A stretch of 64,000 nucleotides of DNA from Verrucomicrobiota bacterium. Its GTDB lineage: Bacteria > Verrucomicrobiota > Verrucomicrobiia > Opitutales > Opitutaceae. The notes below the pieces were generated by a model. It saw only the letters and a program-made list of their open reading frames with translations. It was not told the DNA's origin and made no database searches. The stretch is from NCBI GenBank assembly GCA_023391285.1, contig JAEWBF010000039.1:124001-188000 (forward strand), given 5' to 3'. A program made the translations under genes and the position numbers. Below are positions 10,201-18,341 of the stretch, piece after piece (position 1 is the first letter of the stretch; every line of letters starts with the position of its first letter).

Positions 10201-10510
10201 CGCGGTCGGTGAGTTTGGCCTCGGTGATGAGCTGGCAGAGATTTTGGTAGCCGGCACGGGAGGTGGCGAGAAGCGGGACAACGGTGCCGTCTTCCATCGT
10301 GATCTCGGCGCCGACGCGGGGTTGGACGGCGAATTTGTTTTCCTGGGCGCTGCTGTAGAAGCGCGGCGCACCGTAAACGCCGTCACGATCGAGGAGAGCG
10401 ACAGAGGGGAGATCGCGTTTCATCGCGGCGGCTACGAGATCTTCGGGCAGGGAGGCGCCGCGGAGAAAACTGAAGGCGCTGCGGGCGTGGAGTTCGGCGT
10501 AGGCGCTCAC
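7256..10510 (-). CDS. dnaE2: Error-prone DNA polymerase III alpha subunit DnaE2
   Basis: Catalytic polymerase of the ImuABC mutasome for SOS mutagenesis across lesions. The protein starts from GTG (10510) with the PHP-domain signature HARSAFSFLRGAS and LLDRDGVYGAP, carries the polymerase aspartates in SWPDIDLDFPSGDR, and ends with an OB fold near GQRVVIAGSV. The 1084 residues match DnaE2 and are shorter than DnaE1. Residues about 100-135 (VGCALAAQRSP through DRKRP) form an insertion absent from usual family members; it is encoded partly by a REP-like palindrome that also occurs between genes. The gene is last in imuA-imuB-dnaE2, 63 bp after imuB, and presumably follows the LexA-type box upstream of imuA. 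Confidence 0.95.
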   Translation of the reverse strand: MSAYAELHARSAFSFLRGASLPEDLVAAAMKRDLPSVALLDRDGVYGAPRFYSSAQENKFAVQPRVGAEITMEDGTVVPLLATSRAGYQNLCQLITEAKLTDRVGCALAAQRSPSSSQLNNPHAPDPRDRKRPCFATWEELARFNDGLVALTGDEEGPVRRAWRMHGPAAAASALENLTAIFGRDSNPAHARLFVELQRHRVRGEDREITFLRDLAAAQNLPLLATGGVNYAVREHRIVSDVFTCLRHHTTLDAAGRLLEANSQRHAKSAAEMSELFRDLPEAVTNSVRLDQRLDFTLENLGYEFPTFPVPPGETMDTYLRAQTFACARQKLPSLPSSLEQQLNKELELIARLKFSGYFLIVWDICRWAREEQKILVQGRGSAANSAVCYMLGITAVNPVKHRLLFDRFLNDSRVGKDGRPSWPDIDLDFPSGDRRERVIQKVYERYGRRGAAMTANVISYRGRNSVREVGKVLGFGEDALDRFSSLYANGDFPETLQLQQQLAMAGIARDHPRAETMVRLQHYIRGAALPRHLGQHSGGMVICQGQLDKVVPLEPATMPDRSVCQWDKDDCENLGIVKIDFLGLGMMAVMQDAIELCAKRPDGPPTMNDIPEDDPLTYEKIRAADTVGVFQIESRAQMATLPRFKPKNLYDLAMQVAIVRPGPITGHLVHPLIRRRNREEDPDFIDPSIEDIVRPILERTQGVILFQEQMLELSIKLAHFSGGEAEQLRRAMGFKDPRRLNPELAKLAVALRKAGRNEAVIERVVSSAKSFAAYGFPESHAIGFAIIAYASTWLKVHRPAEFYASLLNNQPMGFYSPATLLQDARREGRNLKVLPICVQHSDWSCTVVDADTIRLGLRYVKGLREASVTLLLEQRSQTPFASMDDFLRRTHFSAAERRALAAVGALNVFSTHRRAAMWQVEAAWSDDESLFKHFANTERLEAPLAPMTLTERINADFRGTGVTAGRHPMALLRDRLPDVTRAIDLREIKTGQRVVIAGSVICRQRPGTASGVVFISLEDETGIANAIVEPALFERLRLIITQEPSLRISGPVQNVSKVIHVKAETIEPLAEPALPTQASHDFH
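10177..10202. repeat. REP-like palindrome, copy 2, inside dnaE2 coding sequence
   Basis: Identical over 26 bp to the intergenic copy at 7147-7172. It contributes in frame to an extra segment of DnaE2 (CALAAQRSP) between the PHP-domain part and the conserved TWEELARFNDGL block. It introduces no stop and keeps the frame. Confidence 0.8.
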
Positions 10511-10573
10511 GGCATTCGCGCAGTTAAGAGTTGAGGGTTGAGAGTTGAGGGACCGGACGGCGTGGAGTCGTTT

Positions 10574-12139
10574 TCAGTCATACTCGCCCTCCAGGAAGTA
10601 GGTGTTGGCGGTGAGGAGGAGGCGGTAGAGGCCGCCAGTGGAGAGGGCGATGTCCCATTCGGTGCGAGACCAGGCGCGGTCGCGTTGCCACCATTCGCCG
10701 CTGCAGGGAAAAGCGGAGCTGCGGAAGGAGATGTCGCCGCTGACTTTCTCGGTCCAAAGATACGTGGGGCGGCCGTCGGTGAATTCGACCCGGGCGGGCA
10801 GAGGTGGACGGAAGCGTCGCAACGGTGCACCGAGTGGAGGATGAAGCGGCGGCTCGGCGGCGGGAGGAATGACGGGGAGCGGCGGAATGAGTTTGGCGGA
10901 GTCGGGACGATGCGTGTCTTGAAGTTGGGGCGTGCCGATGCGATCGGGGCCGACGAGCACGGAAATACGCGCGAGGGTTTCGGCGAAGCCGTGGGGATCG
11001 CGCAGGCCGGTGTCGAAGAGACCTTGTTGGCGGACGAGAGGACGCGCGGGAGTGAGTTGGAGTTCGATCGCGCAGATGGAAGCGTCGGTCTGCAGCGATT
11101 CGAGATGCGTGTGCAGCGTGCGGAAGAGGATATCGACGTCGGCGGTGGGCTCGGGCAGGCGGAAGCTGCGGGTGTGTTGGGTTTCGTCTTCGAGGCGAAG
11201 CGTGAGATGGATCTCGGTGGCGACGTGCTGGCTCGCGCGGAGTTCGAGGGTGAGGCGATCGAGGAAGCGGCGGAGAAGAAAAAGGAGCGGATCGAGGGTT
11301 TCGATTTCGTGTTCGAGCTCCATCGCGGCGGCGAAGGTTTGCGCGGGTGCGAGGGTGTGCAGCGGGCGAGAGGAGCCGCCGGACGCGCGTTGGTAAAAGG
11401 CGAGGCCCTCGGCGCCGAAGCGACGAACGATTTCGTCGCGGGGAAGCGCGATCAGGTCACCGAGGGTGCGAAGTCCCCAGGAATTGAATACATCGGCGAG
11501 TTCGGGCGAAGGATCGGCGGCGGAGAGGGGGAGCGGAGCGAGGAAGGAGGAAGGATCGGTGACGAGGAGGAGGTTTTGAGGCGTGCTTGTGATCGAAGGA
11601 TTGGGGGACCGATCACGAGCACGATTACGATCAGGAGCACGATCGGAAGCGGTGCAGGAGAAAGATAAAGAGAAAGAGGAAAGAGAAAGATGGCGGGCGG
11701 CGTAGAGGGCGAGGAGTGGGGTTGGGGCGATGCCGGCGGTGGCGGGAAGGCCGAGATGCGTGAGTTCGGCGATGGCGCGAGAGGCGGCGGTTTCGCGTTG
11801 GGCAGGAGGAAGGCCGGATACGTCGGCGGTGCAGATGCCGGGCGCGGTGTCTTCGATGATGGGCGAAAGCGTGAAGCCGGTGGCGAGCAAGGCGGAGCGA
11901 GCGTCGGATTCGGCGGCGGGTTGAGGGGTGCGGATGACGAGCGACGGGCAACGTGCGACGGCTTGCGGAGCGGTCATGCCGAGTTCGACGCCGGCAGTCC
12001 GGGCGAGCGCGTTGAGCGAGAGGACGATGGATTTTTTGCTCGAAGTCGCGAAGAGTGCGGCGGGTTTGGTTGCGACGTCGGGCTCGAGCCGAAGGACGGC
12101 GTGAAGCGGAAAATCGGCGATGTGAAGAACGGCGAACAC
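10574..12139 (-). CDS. imuB: ImuB, non-catalytic Y-family polymerase homologue
   Basis: The mutasome scaffold that links DnaE2 to the sliding clamp. The protein begins VFAVLHIADFPLHAVLR; the N-terminal metal-binding aspartate and the SIDE-type acidic motif of active Y-polymerases are replaced (HIADF, ICTADVSGLP), as expected for ImuB. The C-terminal half has the little-finger-like region and a WTEKVSGD segment. The start chosen is GTG at 12139. A longer open frame upstream only translates imuA antiphase and a run of A/C-rich spacer, so it was discarded. Length is 521 residues. The gene lies 79 bp after imuA and 63 bp before dnaE2. Confidence 0.9.
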   Translation of the reverse strand: MFAVLHIADFPLHAVLRLEPDVATKPAALFATSSKKSIVLSLNALARTAGVELGMTAPQAVARCPSLVIRTPQPAAESDARSALLATGFTLSPIIEDTAPGICTADVSGLPPAQRETAASRAIAELTHLGLPATAGIAPTPLLALYAARHLSLSSFSLSFSCTASDRAPDRNRARDRSPNPSITSTPQNLLLVTDPSSFLAPLPLSAADPSPELADVFNSWGLRTLGDLIALPRDEIVRRFGAEGLAFYQRASGGSSRPLHTLAPAQTFAAAMELEHEIETLDPLLFLLRRFLDRLTLELRASQHVATEIHLTLRLEDETQHTRSFRLPEPTADVDILFRTLHTHLESLQTDASICAIELQLTPARPLVRQQGLFDTGLRDPHGFAETLARISVLVGPDRIGTPQLQDTHRPDSAKLIPPLPVIPPAAEPPLHPPLGAPLRRFRPPLPARVEFTDGRPTYLWTEKVSGDISFRSSAFPCSGEWWQRDRAWSRTEWDIALSTGGLYRLLLTANTYFLEGEYD

Positions 12140-12218
12140 AGATGGAGTTCTGGGTTTTGAGTTTTGGGTTCTGGGTTGGTGGGGAACGCGAGCACGGGTT
12201 TTGCGAGCGGTAATGGGG

Positions 12219-12863
12219 TTAGGCGCTGGCGGAGTGCAGGCGCTGGCGTTGCAGCGTGGCGGGAAGATTTTCGATGAGGGTCGCGCGATCGTGCTCGAAC
12301 GCGGAAAAATGGTGAGACGCGTCGAGCGTGAAGCGCACTTGGGCACTGGGAACGGACGGGCGCGGGGTTTCGACGACGAGGGCGAGATCGGTGGGTTCGA
12401 CGGCGCGTTGCAGGCGATACCACTGTGGACCCGGGATGCGACGGAGGTCGGCGGCGGGGGCGTCGCGAAGATCGAGCAGGAGCAGGGAGAAATTGGCGTC
12501 TCGCGCGAGGAAGTCGGTGGCTTGCAACGCGGCGGCGGTGTCTCGACAGCGAACCCACACCAGATGCGTGAGGAGGTCGTCGGGATAAGAAGCGGGATCG
12601 AAGGAGTCGGTGCTATCGATCAGTGCAACGCGTTGACGTTCGCGGCGGGTGATGGCGAGGAGTTGGCCGAAAACCAGATGACCGCCGCAGCTGGGCGACG
12701 CACAAACGACTTCGGTGATGGCGCTGAGGGGCAACCCGCCCGTCGATTCATCGATGGTGGAGATACCGGTGGGCAGCAGGCGTCCCGCCGTGCGGGGCAC
12801 GGTGGGAAAGCGCTCGGCGAGAAGATGCCGGAGCGCGGCGAGTTTCTCGGTCGCGGCTGCCAT
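12219..12863 (-). CDS. imuA: ImuA, RecA-like SOS mutagenesis protein
   Basis: First gene of the imuA-imuB-dnaE2 cassette, required with ImuB and DnaE2 for damage-induced mutagenesis. The 214 residues show a RecA-fold core (LPTGISTIDESTGGLP, then a P-loop-like ASPSCGGHLVFGQ without the full GKT, and a LLLLDLRD beta strand with acidic end). The incomplete Walker A motif is common in ImuA. The ATG at 12863 lies 16 bp after a perfect-arm palindrome at 12879-12892, so the operon is probably LexA-repressed. Confidence 0.88.
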   Translation of the reverse strand: MAAATEKLAALRHLLAERFPTVPRTAGRLLPTGISTIDESTGGLPLSAITEVVCASPSCGGHLVFGQLLAITRRERQRVALIDSTDSFDPASYPDDLLTHLVWVRCRDTAAALQATDFLARDANFSLLLLDLRDAPAADLRRIPGPQWYRLQRAVEPTDLALVVETPRPSVPSAQVRFTLDASHHFSAFEHDRATLIENLPATLQRQRLHSASA

Positions 12864-12878
12864 TGAAATGATTGTCTC

Positions 12879-12892
12879 TGTTCAAGTGAACA
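12879..12892. promoter_or_regulatory. Putative LexA (SOS) box upstream of imuA
   Basis: TGTTCAAGTGAACA has perfect TGTTCA/TGAACA arms around a two-base centre. This matches the TGTTC-N4-GAACA form that I recall being reported as the Verrucomicrobia LexA motif. It is only 16 bp before the imuA start, so it would overlap the promoter or the transcription start. Confidence 0.8.
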
Positions 12893-13114
12893 CATGAGGC
12901 GGCGGACGCAATCCGGCAGACGCGAGGGATTCGAAAACGCTTTTAAGCGAGAAGGTTGGAAGCCGGGAATTTCTGATCGCGGATCGCCGGCGTCTTTAAC
13001 CACGGATGGACACCGATGGACACGGATCGAGGTAGGGGCGGATCCGTTGCGGAGGTAAATTCGTGAACCACGAATGAACACGAATTCCGGTCGAACCGCC
13101 TTTTCGCCAGAAAG
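12893..13114. other. Intergenic gap with ACCACGGATGGACAC-type repeats
   Basis: About 220 bp between imuA and the GH95 gene. It holds short direct repeats of the forms CACGGATGGACACCGATGG (from about 13000) and CGTGAACCACGAATGAACAC (from about 13062). The same family recurs at 40613-40728. No gene or terminator is convincing. Confidence 0.6.
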
Positions 13115-15463
13115 TTATTCGAGTGACGGGGTGAAGACGACGATTTCGCCGGGGTGGGTTTCGCGGATGATCACGCGGTCGCCGTAGCGGATACGGCACT
13201 CGCCGCCGAGGGTGGAACGGATTTCGGCGCGTTCGAGTTTTCCTTCGCGCCAGGAAAGATGCGTGAGTTCGAAGCCGCCGCGGGCGCGCAGGCCGCGGAC
13301 GGTGCCGGTGGGCCAGGCGGAGGGGAGCGCGGGGAGAAGCTGGATTTCGCCGCCGTGTGACTGGAGGAGCATTTCGGCGATGCCGGCGGTGCCGCCGAAG
13401 TTGCCGTCGATTTGGAACGGCGGGTGGGCGTCGAAGAGATTTGGATACGTGCGTTCGGGACGAAGCAGGAGTTTGAGGATGTCGTGGGCGCGTTCGGCGT
13501 CGTGCAGACGGGCCCAGAGATTGAGGCGCCAGCCGATGGCCCAGCCGGTGGCGTCGTCGCCGCGGAGTTCGAGCGAGCGGCGCGCGGCGGCGGCGAGTTC
13601 GGGCGTTTTGAGGATGTCGATCTGATCGCTGGGATAGAGCGCGTAGAGGTGGGAAACGTGGCGGTGATCGGGTTCGGGCGCGGCGGCGTCCCAATCTTCC
13701 AGCCATTCCTGGAGTTGACCTTGGGCGCCGATTTGATCGGGCGGGAGACGACGACGCGCGGCGGCGAGGCGATCGCGGAAGTCGGTGTCGATGCCGAGGA
13801 TTTCGGAGGCGTCGATGCAGGCGGCGAAGAGATCGCGCAGGATTTGCGAATCCATCGCGGGACCCTGGGCGATGGAGATATCGCCGCGGTGGGCGTTTTC
13901 CGGAGAGATGGAAGGACTGGTGACGAGCCAGCCGTGCGTCGGTTCGGCGACGAGTGTGTCGAGGAAGAACTGGGCGGAGCCCTTCATCAGAGGATACGCG
14001 CGAGCGAGAAAGTCGCGGTCGCCGGAAAAAAGGTAGTGTTCCCAAAGGTGATAACACAGCCATGCGCCGCCGGTGGGCCACAAACCCCAGCGGGCGCCGT
14101 CGATCGGCGCGGCGGCGCGCCAGATATCGGTGTTGTGATGAGCGACCCAACCGGACGCGCCGTAGTGTTCGCGGGCGATTTTGGCGCCGGTTTCGCTTAG
14201 TTCCTGGACCATGGTGAAGAGCGGTTCGGCGCATTCGGCGAGATGCGTGATCTCGGCCGGCCAGTAGTTCATCTCCGCGTTGATGTTGATGGTGTATTTG
14301 GAACCCCAGGGCGGATTGAGGCTGTCGTTCCAAATACCCTGAAGATTGGCCGGCTGGGTGCCGGGACGGGAACTGCTGATGAGCAGGTAGCGGCCGTATT
14401 GAAAATACAATGACGCGAGCGCGGGATCGTTGCCATCGGCAAAACGACGCACGCGTTCGTCGGTCGGCAAATCGGCGGCGTCGGTGCGTCCGAGATCGAG
14501 GGAAACGCGGCGGAACAGCCGCTGATGTTCCTGCGTGTGGGCGGAAAGGAGTTCGTCGTAGGTTTTGTCGGCGACGGCGCGGAGCGTGGCGTCGTTGAGT
14601 GCGGCGGGATTGCCACTGACGTCGTCGTAACGACGGAAACTTGTAGCGGCAGCGATGAGAATAACCGCGGAGCGAGCACCGCGAATGTGAAGCTGCTGGC
14701 CGTCGCTTTGCAGCGAGCCACCTTCGAGGACAACTTTCACTTTCGCTTCGAACGTGAGGGCGCCCGCGATGTTTTCGGCGCTGCCGTTGCGGCCTTCGAG
14801 AATGAGCACGTCGTCACCCTCGGTGCGGCTGCGGGCGTGTTGGGGGCTTTGGGCGCCGAGGACGAAGTTGAGATGAGCGGGCTGGTTGGGTTGATTGGGG
14901 CGGTCGGCCGTGAGACGCACGACGATCACCTGATCGACCGGACTGGCGAAGACTTCGCGGGTGTAGCGAACGGCCCAGGCGCCGCCCCCGCTGGTGTATT
15001 CGGTTTTGGCGACGGCGGTATCGAGATTCAGCTCGCGGCGGTAGCCGTTGACGGTGTCGCTGCCGGAAAATGTGAGCATGATGTCGCCAAGAGTCTGATA
15101 CGGCAGCTGGCGAAGCGGGCGCGCCATCAGCTTTTGTTGGGCGAGATTTTGCGCGGCTTCGTAATCGCCGGCGGCGAGGAGCTGGCGAACCTGCGGGAGG
15201 GCGTCGCGCGCTTCGGGGTTGGCGGGGTCGTAGGGACCGCCGGCCCACAACGTGTCTTCGTTGAGTTGCAGGCGCTCCTGGTGAATGCCTCCGAAAACCA
15301 TTGCGCCGAGGCGGCCGTTTCCGACCGGCAGCGCTTCGACCCATTCCGTCGCCGGGCGTGTGTAGTGCAAGGTGAGGTCGGCGGCGGGAGATCCGAACAG
15401 CGATTTGGCGGAAGCACTGACGACCAGAAGAGCAACGGAGACGAAACGAGAGATCGACATCAT
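13115..15463 (-). CDS. Secreted GH95 family alpha-L-fucosidase
   Basis: Hydrolyses alpha-1,2-linked fucose (or galactose) from glycans. The ATG at 15463 gives a signal peptide (ISRFVSVALLVVSASAKS), then the GH95 N-terminal beta-sandwich start LHYTRPATEWVEALPVGNG, RLGAMVFGG and LNEDTLWAGGPYDP. The catalytic (alpha/alpha)6 region has NLQGIWNDSLNPPWGSKYT, NINAEMNYWP and DGNFGGTAGIAEML. Length is 782 residues, usual for the family. A 21-residue upstream extension lacks signal-peptide character. It stands alone on the minus strand between the mutasome operon and an aldo/keto-reductase-like gene. Fucose specificity is the family's main activity; galactosidase members exist. Confidence 0.9.
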   Translation of the reverse strand: MMSISRFVSVALLVVSASAKSLFGSPAADLTLHYTRPATEWVEALPVGNGRLGAMVFGGIHQERLQLNEDTLWAGGPYDPANPEARDALPQVRQLLAAGDYEAAQNLAQQKLMARPLRQLPYQTLGDIMLTFSGSDTVNGYRRELNLDTAVAKTEYTSGGGAWAVRYTREVFASPVDQVIVVRLTADRPNQPNQPAHLNFVLGAQSPQHARSRTEGDDVLILEGRNGSAENIAGALTFEAKVKVVLEGGSLQSDGQQLHIRGARSAVILIAAATSFRRYDDVSGNPAALNDATLRAVADKTYDELLSAHTQEHQRLFRRVSLDLGRTDAADLPTDERVRRFADGNDPALASLYFQYGRYLLISSSRPGTQPANLQGIWNDSLNPPWGSKYTININAEMNYWPAEITHLAECAEPLFTMVQELSETGAKIAREHYGASGWVAHHNTDIWRAAAPIDGARWGLWPTGGAWLCYHLWEHYLFSGDRDFLARAYPLMKGSAQFFLDTLVAEPTHGWLVTSPSISPENAHRGDISIAQGPAMDSQILRDLFAACIDASEILGIDTDFRDRLAAARRRLPPDQIGAQGQLQEWLEDWDAAAPEPDHRHVSHLYALYPSDQIDILKTPELAAAARRSLELRGDDATGWAIGWRLNLWARLHDAERAHDILKLLLRPERTYPNLFDAHPPFQIDGNFGGTAGIAEMLLQSHGGEIQLLPALPSAWPTGTVRGLRARGGFELTHLSWREGKLERAEIRSTLGGECRIRYGDRVIIRETHPGEIVVFTPSLE

Positions 15464-15579
15464 AGTGGGGGATCGACGCGGGGAGGCGCCGGCAGGAACC
15501 GCCAGAGAACTAGTGCGCGCGAGCACGTGCGCAAATGACGGCCGAGTTTACCGTCACTCGCCGCAAATGAAAAATGAAA

Positions 15580-15604
15580 CGCGGTGAGGGCACCGCGCGT
15601 CCAT
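15580..15604. repeat. REP-like repeat CGCGGTG-AGGG-CACCGCG, copy 1
   Basis: A 25-bp unit identical to 23821-23845 in the same orientation. The core is a 7-bp inverted repeat with an AGGG loop followed by CGTCCAT. It lies in the gap between the GH95 gene and the AKR-like gene. Confidence 0.8.
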
Positions 15605-15646
15605 GGGATGAGCCTTCGCAGAGGAAGGTTACGGGTTTCGCATCGA

Positions 15647-16672
15647 CTAGTTCACCAGGAGTTCGTTGCGATCGCTTCGGGCGAGCAGAAAGTCGCCGGG
15701 GACGAAGACTTCCTCGGCTGCGGTGGCGGCGGAGAGTTGCTGCAGGTCGGCGTTGGAAAGTCGCAGTTCGGCGCCGCGGATGAGTTCCTGAAGTTCGGCG
15801 GCGGAGCGGACGCCCACGAGGGCGGACGAGACCGTGGGGTTGGTGATCACCCAAGCGAGGGCGATCTGAGCGAACGAAGCGTCGTGACGGGCGGCGACAT
15901 CATCGAGCGCAGCGAGGGCGGCGTCGCCGTAGTTGTTTTCGAAGCGCCGATGCAGCCACTGGCGGGGCGACGCGATCAGGTCGGCTTCGCGTGTGGGCCT
16001 GCGAGTGAGAAAGCCGCGGGCGAGGGGCGACGAGGCGATGAAGCCCAGCTTTCGTTCGTCGCACAGCGACATGGCTTCGGGTTCGAAGCGCGCGCGCTGC
16101 ATCAGGGAGTAGTCGCCCTGCAGCACCTCCATGCGGGGTTGGTTGCGGCGAAACGCGAGCGCGATGCTGTCGACCACGCGCCAGATGGGGAAGTTGGCGG
16201 CGCCGATGTAGCGGATGTTGCACTGGCGAATCGCGACGTCGAATGCCTCGAGCGCCCGTTCGATGGGGAGCAGGCGGTCGTTCCATTCGAACATCAGCAG
16301 ATCCAAGTAATCGGTGTTGAGGCGGCGCAGCGAGTCGCGGACGCGTTCACAGACGATCTGGGCGAGACTGATGCCGGTGGTGCGCGGCGGGCGGACGTTG
16401 ATGCGGGTGCCGAGCACGAGATCGCGCCGGGGAATGCGGCGAGAGACGATCCAGCGGCCAATGATCTCCTCGCTGGCGCTGGTGGAAATCGTGGGAAGCG
16501 TTAGCGCGGGCAGAATGGCGGCGGCCTGCAGGAAGTTTCCACCGGCGGCGTAGAACGCATCCAGAATGGCGAACGACGTTGCTTCGTCGGTTCGCCAACC
16601 GAAGTTCATCGTCCCGAGCGAGAGCTGGGAAACCTTGAGGCCGGTGCGGCCGAGTGTGCGGTGATGGATCAT
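15647..16672 (-). CDS. Aldo/keto-reductase-fold protein lacking the catalytic tetrad (paralogue 1)
   Basis: A 341-residue TIM-barrel AKR homologue: start RTLGRTGLKVSQLSLGTMNFG, later GFIASSPLARGFL and the AQIALAWV helix. The four residues that catalyse NADPH-dependent carbonyl reduction are changed. The Asp/Tyr pair normally in IDTAxxY is Gln49/Leu54 (GGNFLQAAAIL), the ATK lysine is Arg90 (LGTRIN), and the LHW histidine is Glu129 (LLMFEWNDR). The cofactor motif SNF is ANF. The reading frame is intact, so it looks maintained rather than decayed. It lies 107 bp after the hibernation-factor-like gene on the same strand. A second protein with the same substitutions is at 19203-20192. Normal reductase activity is unlikely; sugar or nucleotide binding, or a changed chemistry, is open. 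Confidence 0.88.
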   Translation of the reverse strand: MIHHRTLGRTGLKVSQLSLGTMNFGWRTDEATSFAILDAFYAAGGNFLQAAAILPALTLPTISTSASEEIIGRWIVSRRIPRRDLVLGTRINVRPPRTTGISLAQIVCERVRDSLRRLNTDYLDLLMFEWNDRLLPIERALEAFDVAIRQCNIRYIGAANFPIWRVVDSIALAFRRNQPRMEVLQGDYSLMQRARFEPEAMSLCDERKLGFIASSPLARGFLTRRPTREADLIASPRQWLHRRFENNYGDAALAALDDVAARHDASFAQIALAWVITNPTVSSALVGVRSAAELQELIRGAELRLSNADLQQLSAATAAEEVFVPGDFLLARSDRNELLVN

Positions 16673-16779
16673 GATTGTAGAGGGGGAGAAAATGCAGGGA
16701 AGGGCGTGTGGCGTTCGATCGATGCGCGGGTAGGGCCGCGCCGCGGACGAGAAGAAAACCGAAAGAGTGAGGTTTGGGT

Positions 16780-17160
16780 TTACTCGAGCGGAGGCTCCGC
16801 GTTGTGGTGGGCCGCGGCGTCGGCCCGAGGGCTGGACTGGGCGAGGGAGAGCGCACGGCGGCGAAGCATCCGATCGAATTTAACGACGAGAAGATCCACC
16901 GCCTGCGCGGCATCGTCGCTCATGACCGCGGCAGCGAGGTCGAAGCCCTCAACGTCGAGGTGTCCTTTGGCGACGAACTCCTGGCGCGAGCCGCGGTTCT
17001 CGCCGACGACCTCGATATGGAGTTGGTTGATGGCGGGCTCGAGCTGCAGCAGACGTTCGGCTTTGGCTTGGAATAGCGACGTCATCGCGTCGGTGAGGAC
17101 GATGTCGACACCGCGAATGACGAGCTTTTCGACGGACGGAGAGAAGGGTGAAGTGTTCAT
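16780..17160 (-). CDS. Ribosome hibernation-promoting factor (HPF/RaiA)-like protein
   Basis: A 126-residue protein from the ATG at 17160. The pattern VIRGVDIVLTDAM, then a helix with AERLLQLEPAINQLHIEV, then AKGHLDVEGFDLAAAV and a helix ending VDLLVVKFDRMLRRR is that of the short HPF/RaiA fold, which binds the 30S decoding region and silences ribosomes in stationary phase. There is no long C-terminal dimerisation domain. A 52-residue upstream extension in the same frame looks non-coding. It is followed by the AKR-like gene. Confidence 0.75.
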   Translation of the reverse strand: MNTSPFSPSVEKLVIRGVDIVLTDAMTSLFQAKAERLLQLEPAINQLHIEVVGENRGSRQEFVAKGHLDVEGFDLAAAVMSDDAAQAVDLLVVKFDRMLRRRALSLAQSSPRADAAAHHNAEPPLE

Positions 17161-17816
17161 GGGCGCTTTGGGGTAGTGAGGACGATGCGATCGCCGCAGG
17201 CGGAAGGGCGGTGACAGGGGAAAACGCCCACGCTTGAAGGCGGAGCGGAATGCTTCGGGGTAAAGTGCGGCACCTCGGCCGCGGGGGAAAAACTCTGCGG
17301 TTGCCGGCGAGCCCAAGCAGCACGAGCCCGGGACGCCTGGTGGCAGAGGACTCGTTAGCTTGTCCTGCCGGCGAAGGCCGGACAGATGACAACCGCAAAG
17401 GCGGAATATTCGCTTTGTATATAGGCGAAAGGCATGACGACGGGCGGACCAACGGCCGGTTCGAAGCTTCTGTCAAGTTTTATATGGCATTACATATTGA
17501 CAAAAACGAAAACGTGAACAGCGGTGGCGCCGTGAACCCCCCGTGCGCATCTCTTTATGCCCTTGCTGCGATCATGCAGGCGCGGTGGCTCTACGCGCTC
17601 CGGATCTTCCTTGCCGGAGCGGGCGGCGGGACTGCGGTCTAGCCGCCTGAACAAACACAGCGGTCGCAACTCGAACGATGCGAGTTGCAGCTGCCTGTGA
17701 CCGGGACGCGCCTCAAGGGCTGCGATCCCGTTTGGTCCCAGAGGCGCGCCTGGCGGCGGCCATCACTCCTAACCCCACCTCAAAACCGTGCGCCGATTGC
17801 CGGCGCCCTCATAGCC
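17161..17816. other. 656-bp divergent intergenic region, no gene recognised
   Basis: Lies between the divergently read HPF-like gene and an unknown plus-strand gene. It contains an A+T-rich patch at about 17465-17510 (TTTTATATGGCATTACATATTG) that could hold promoter elements; on the plus strand CTGTCA, 17 bp, CATATT is a weak candidate. Open frames here lack codon character. No known riboswitch was recognised. Confidence 0.5.
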
Positions 17817-18341
17817 ATGTCGAATTCCCTGCTCTCGCGTTCCAAACTCATCACCAACGACGCGGTCGAATTGTTGCGCCGCGATGTCCGCCTGCCGGCG
17901 GAAGCCTTGCGCTACACTCATCCCGGGATTCGCGGCCTGTTCGGCGGCGTCTGGCGAACGGGACGAACCTACGTGGTCGACGAGCTCGGTTACTGTTTCG
18001 GCCCGGAGATATTCTTCCTTTTCGGCGCGGATGAACGCGAAGCGCAGGAGGCGTTTGAGCGTCCTCGAGCGGAAGTCAGGGCCCGCGAAGCGGCGGCGGC
18101 GCGCGAAGCGTTATCCTTTCTCGAACCCTTGGCGCGGGAGTTCGGCGGCGAGGCGGAGCTGCAGCTGGTGGAGGATGCAGGCGATCGTCACATCGTGCAG
18201 GCGTTCATTCCCATGAAACGCGCGATGGAACGCTTTCGTCCGCACGAGTGGTTCCTGTATTGGAAAGACAAGGACGCGCAATTCCGGGAGCGACGCCGCG
18301 CGAAGCGCGCGGCGTCCGCAGAGGTGGTGCGGGCGGCGTGA
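17817..18341 (+). CDS. Conserved-looking hypothetical protein, 174 residues
   Basis: The chosen ATG gives MSNSLLSRSKLITNDAVELL; a longer frame upstream (from 17685) reads as non-coding. Features visible: a Gly/Phe-rich stretch (GLFGGVWRTGRTYVVDELGYCFG) that could be a beta hairpin, a charged Ala/Arg/Glu helix in the middle, and a basic tail (RERRRAKRAASAEVVR). There is no signal peptide, no membrane helix and no motif I recognise. It precedes the Rnk-like gene by about 400 bp. Confidence 0.6.
   Translation: MSNSLLSRSKLITNDAVELLRRDVRLPAEALRYTHPGIRGLFGGVWRTGRTYVVDELGYCFGPEIFFLFGADEREAQEAFERPRAEVRAREAAAAREALSFLEPLAREFGGEAELQLVEDAGDRHIVQAFIPMKRAMERFRPHEWFLYWKDKDAQFRERRRAKRAASAEVVRAA

Noticed and set aside
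12140..12346. Upstream extension of imuB
   Set aside because: Overlaps imuA out of frame and reads through an A/C-rich spacer; ImuB homology starts at the GTG at 12139.
17320..17380. Possible cobalamin-type riboswitch (CCTGGTGGCAGAGG)
   Set aside because: No matching B12 box or paired helices were found, and the nearby genes are not B12-linked.
17250..17642. Plus-strand frame of 130 codons in the HPF upstream gap
   Set aside because: No ribosome-binding site or family; composition is like non-coding DNA.
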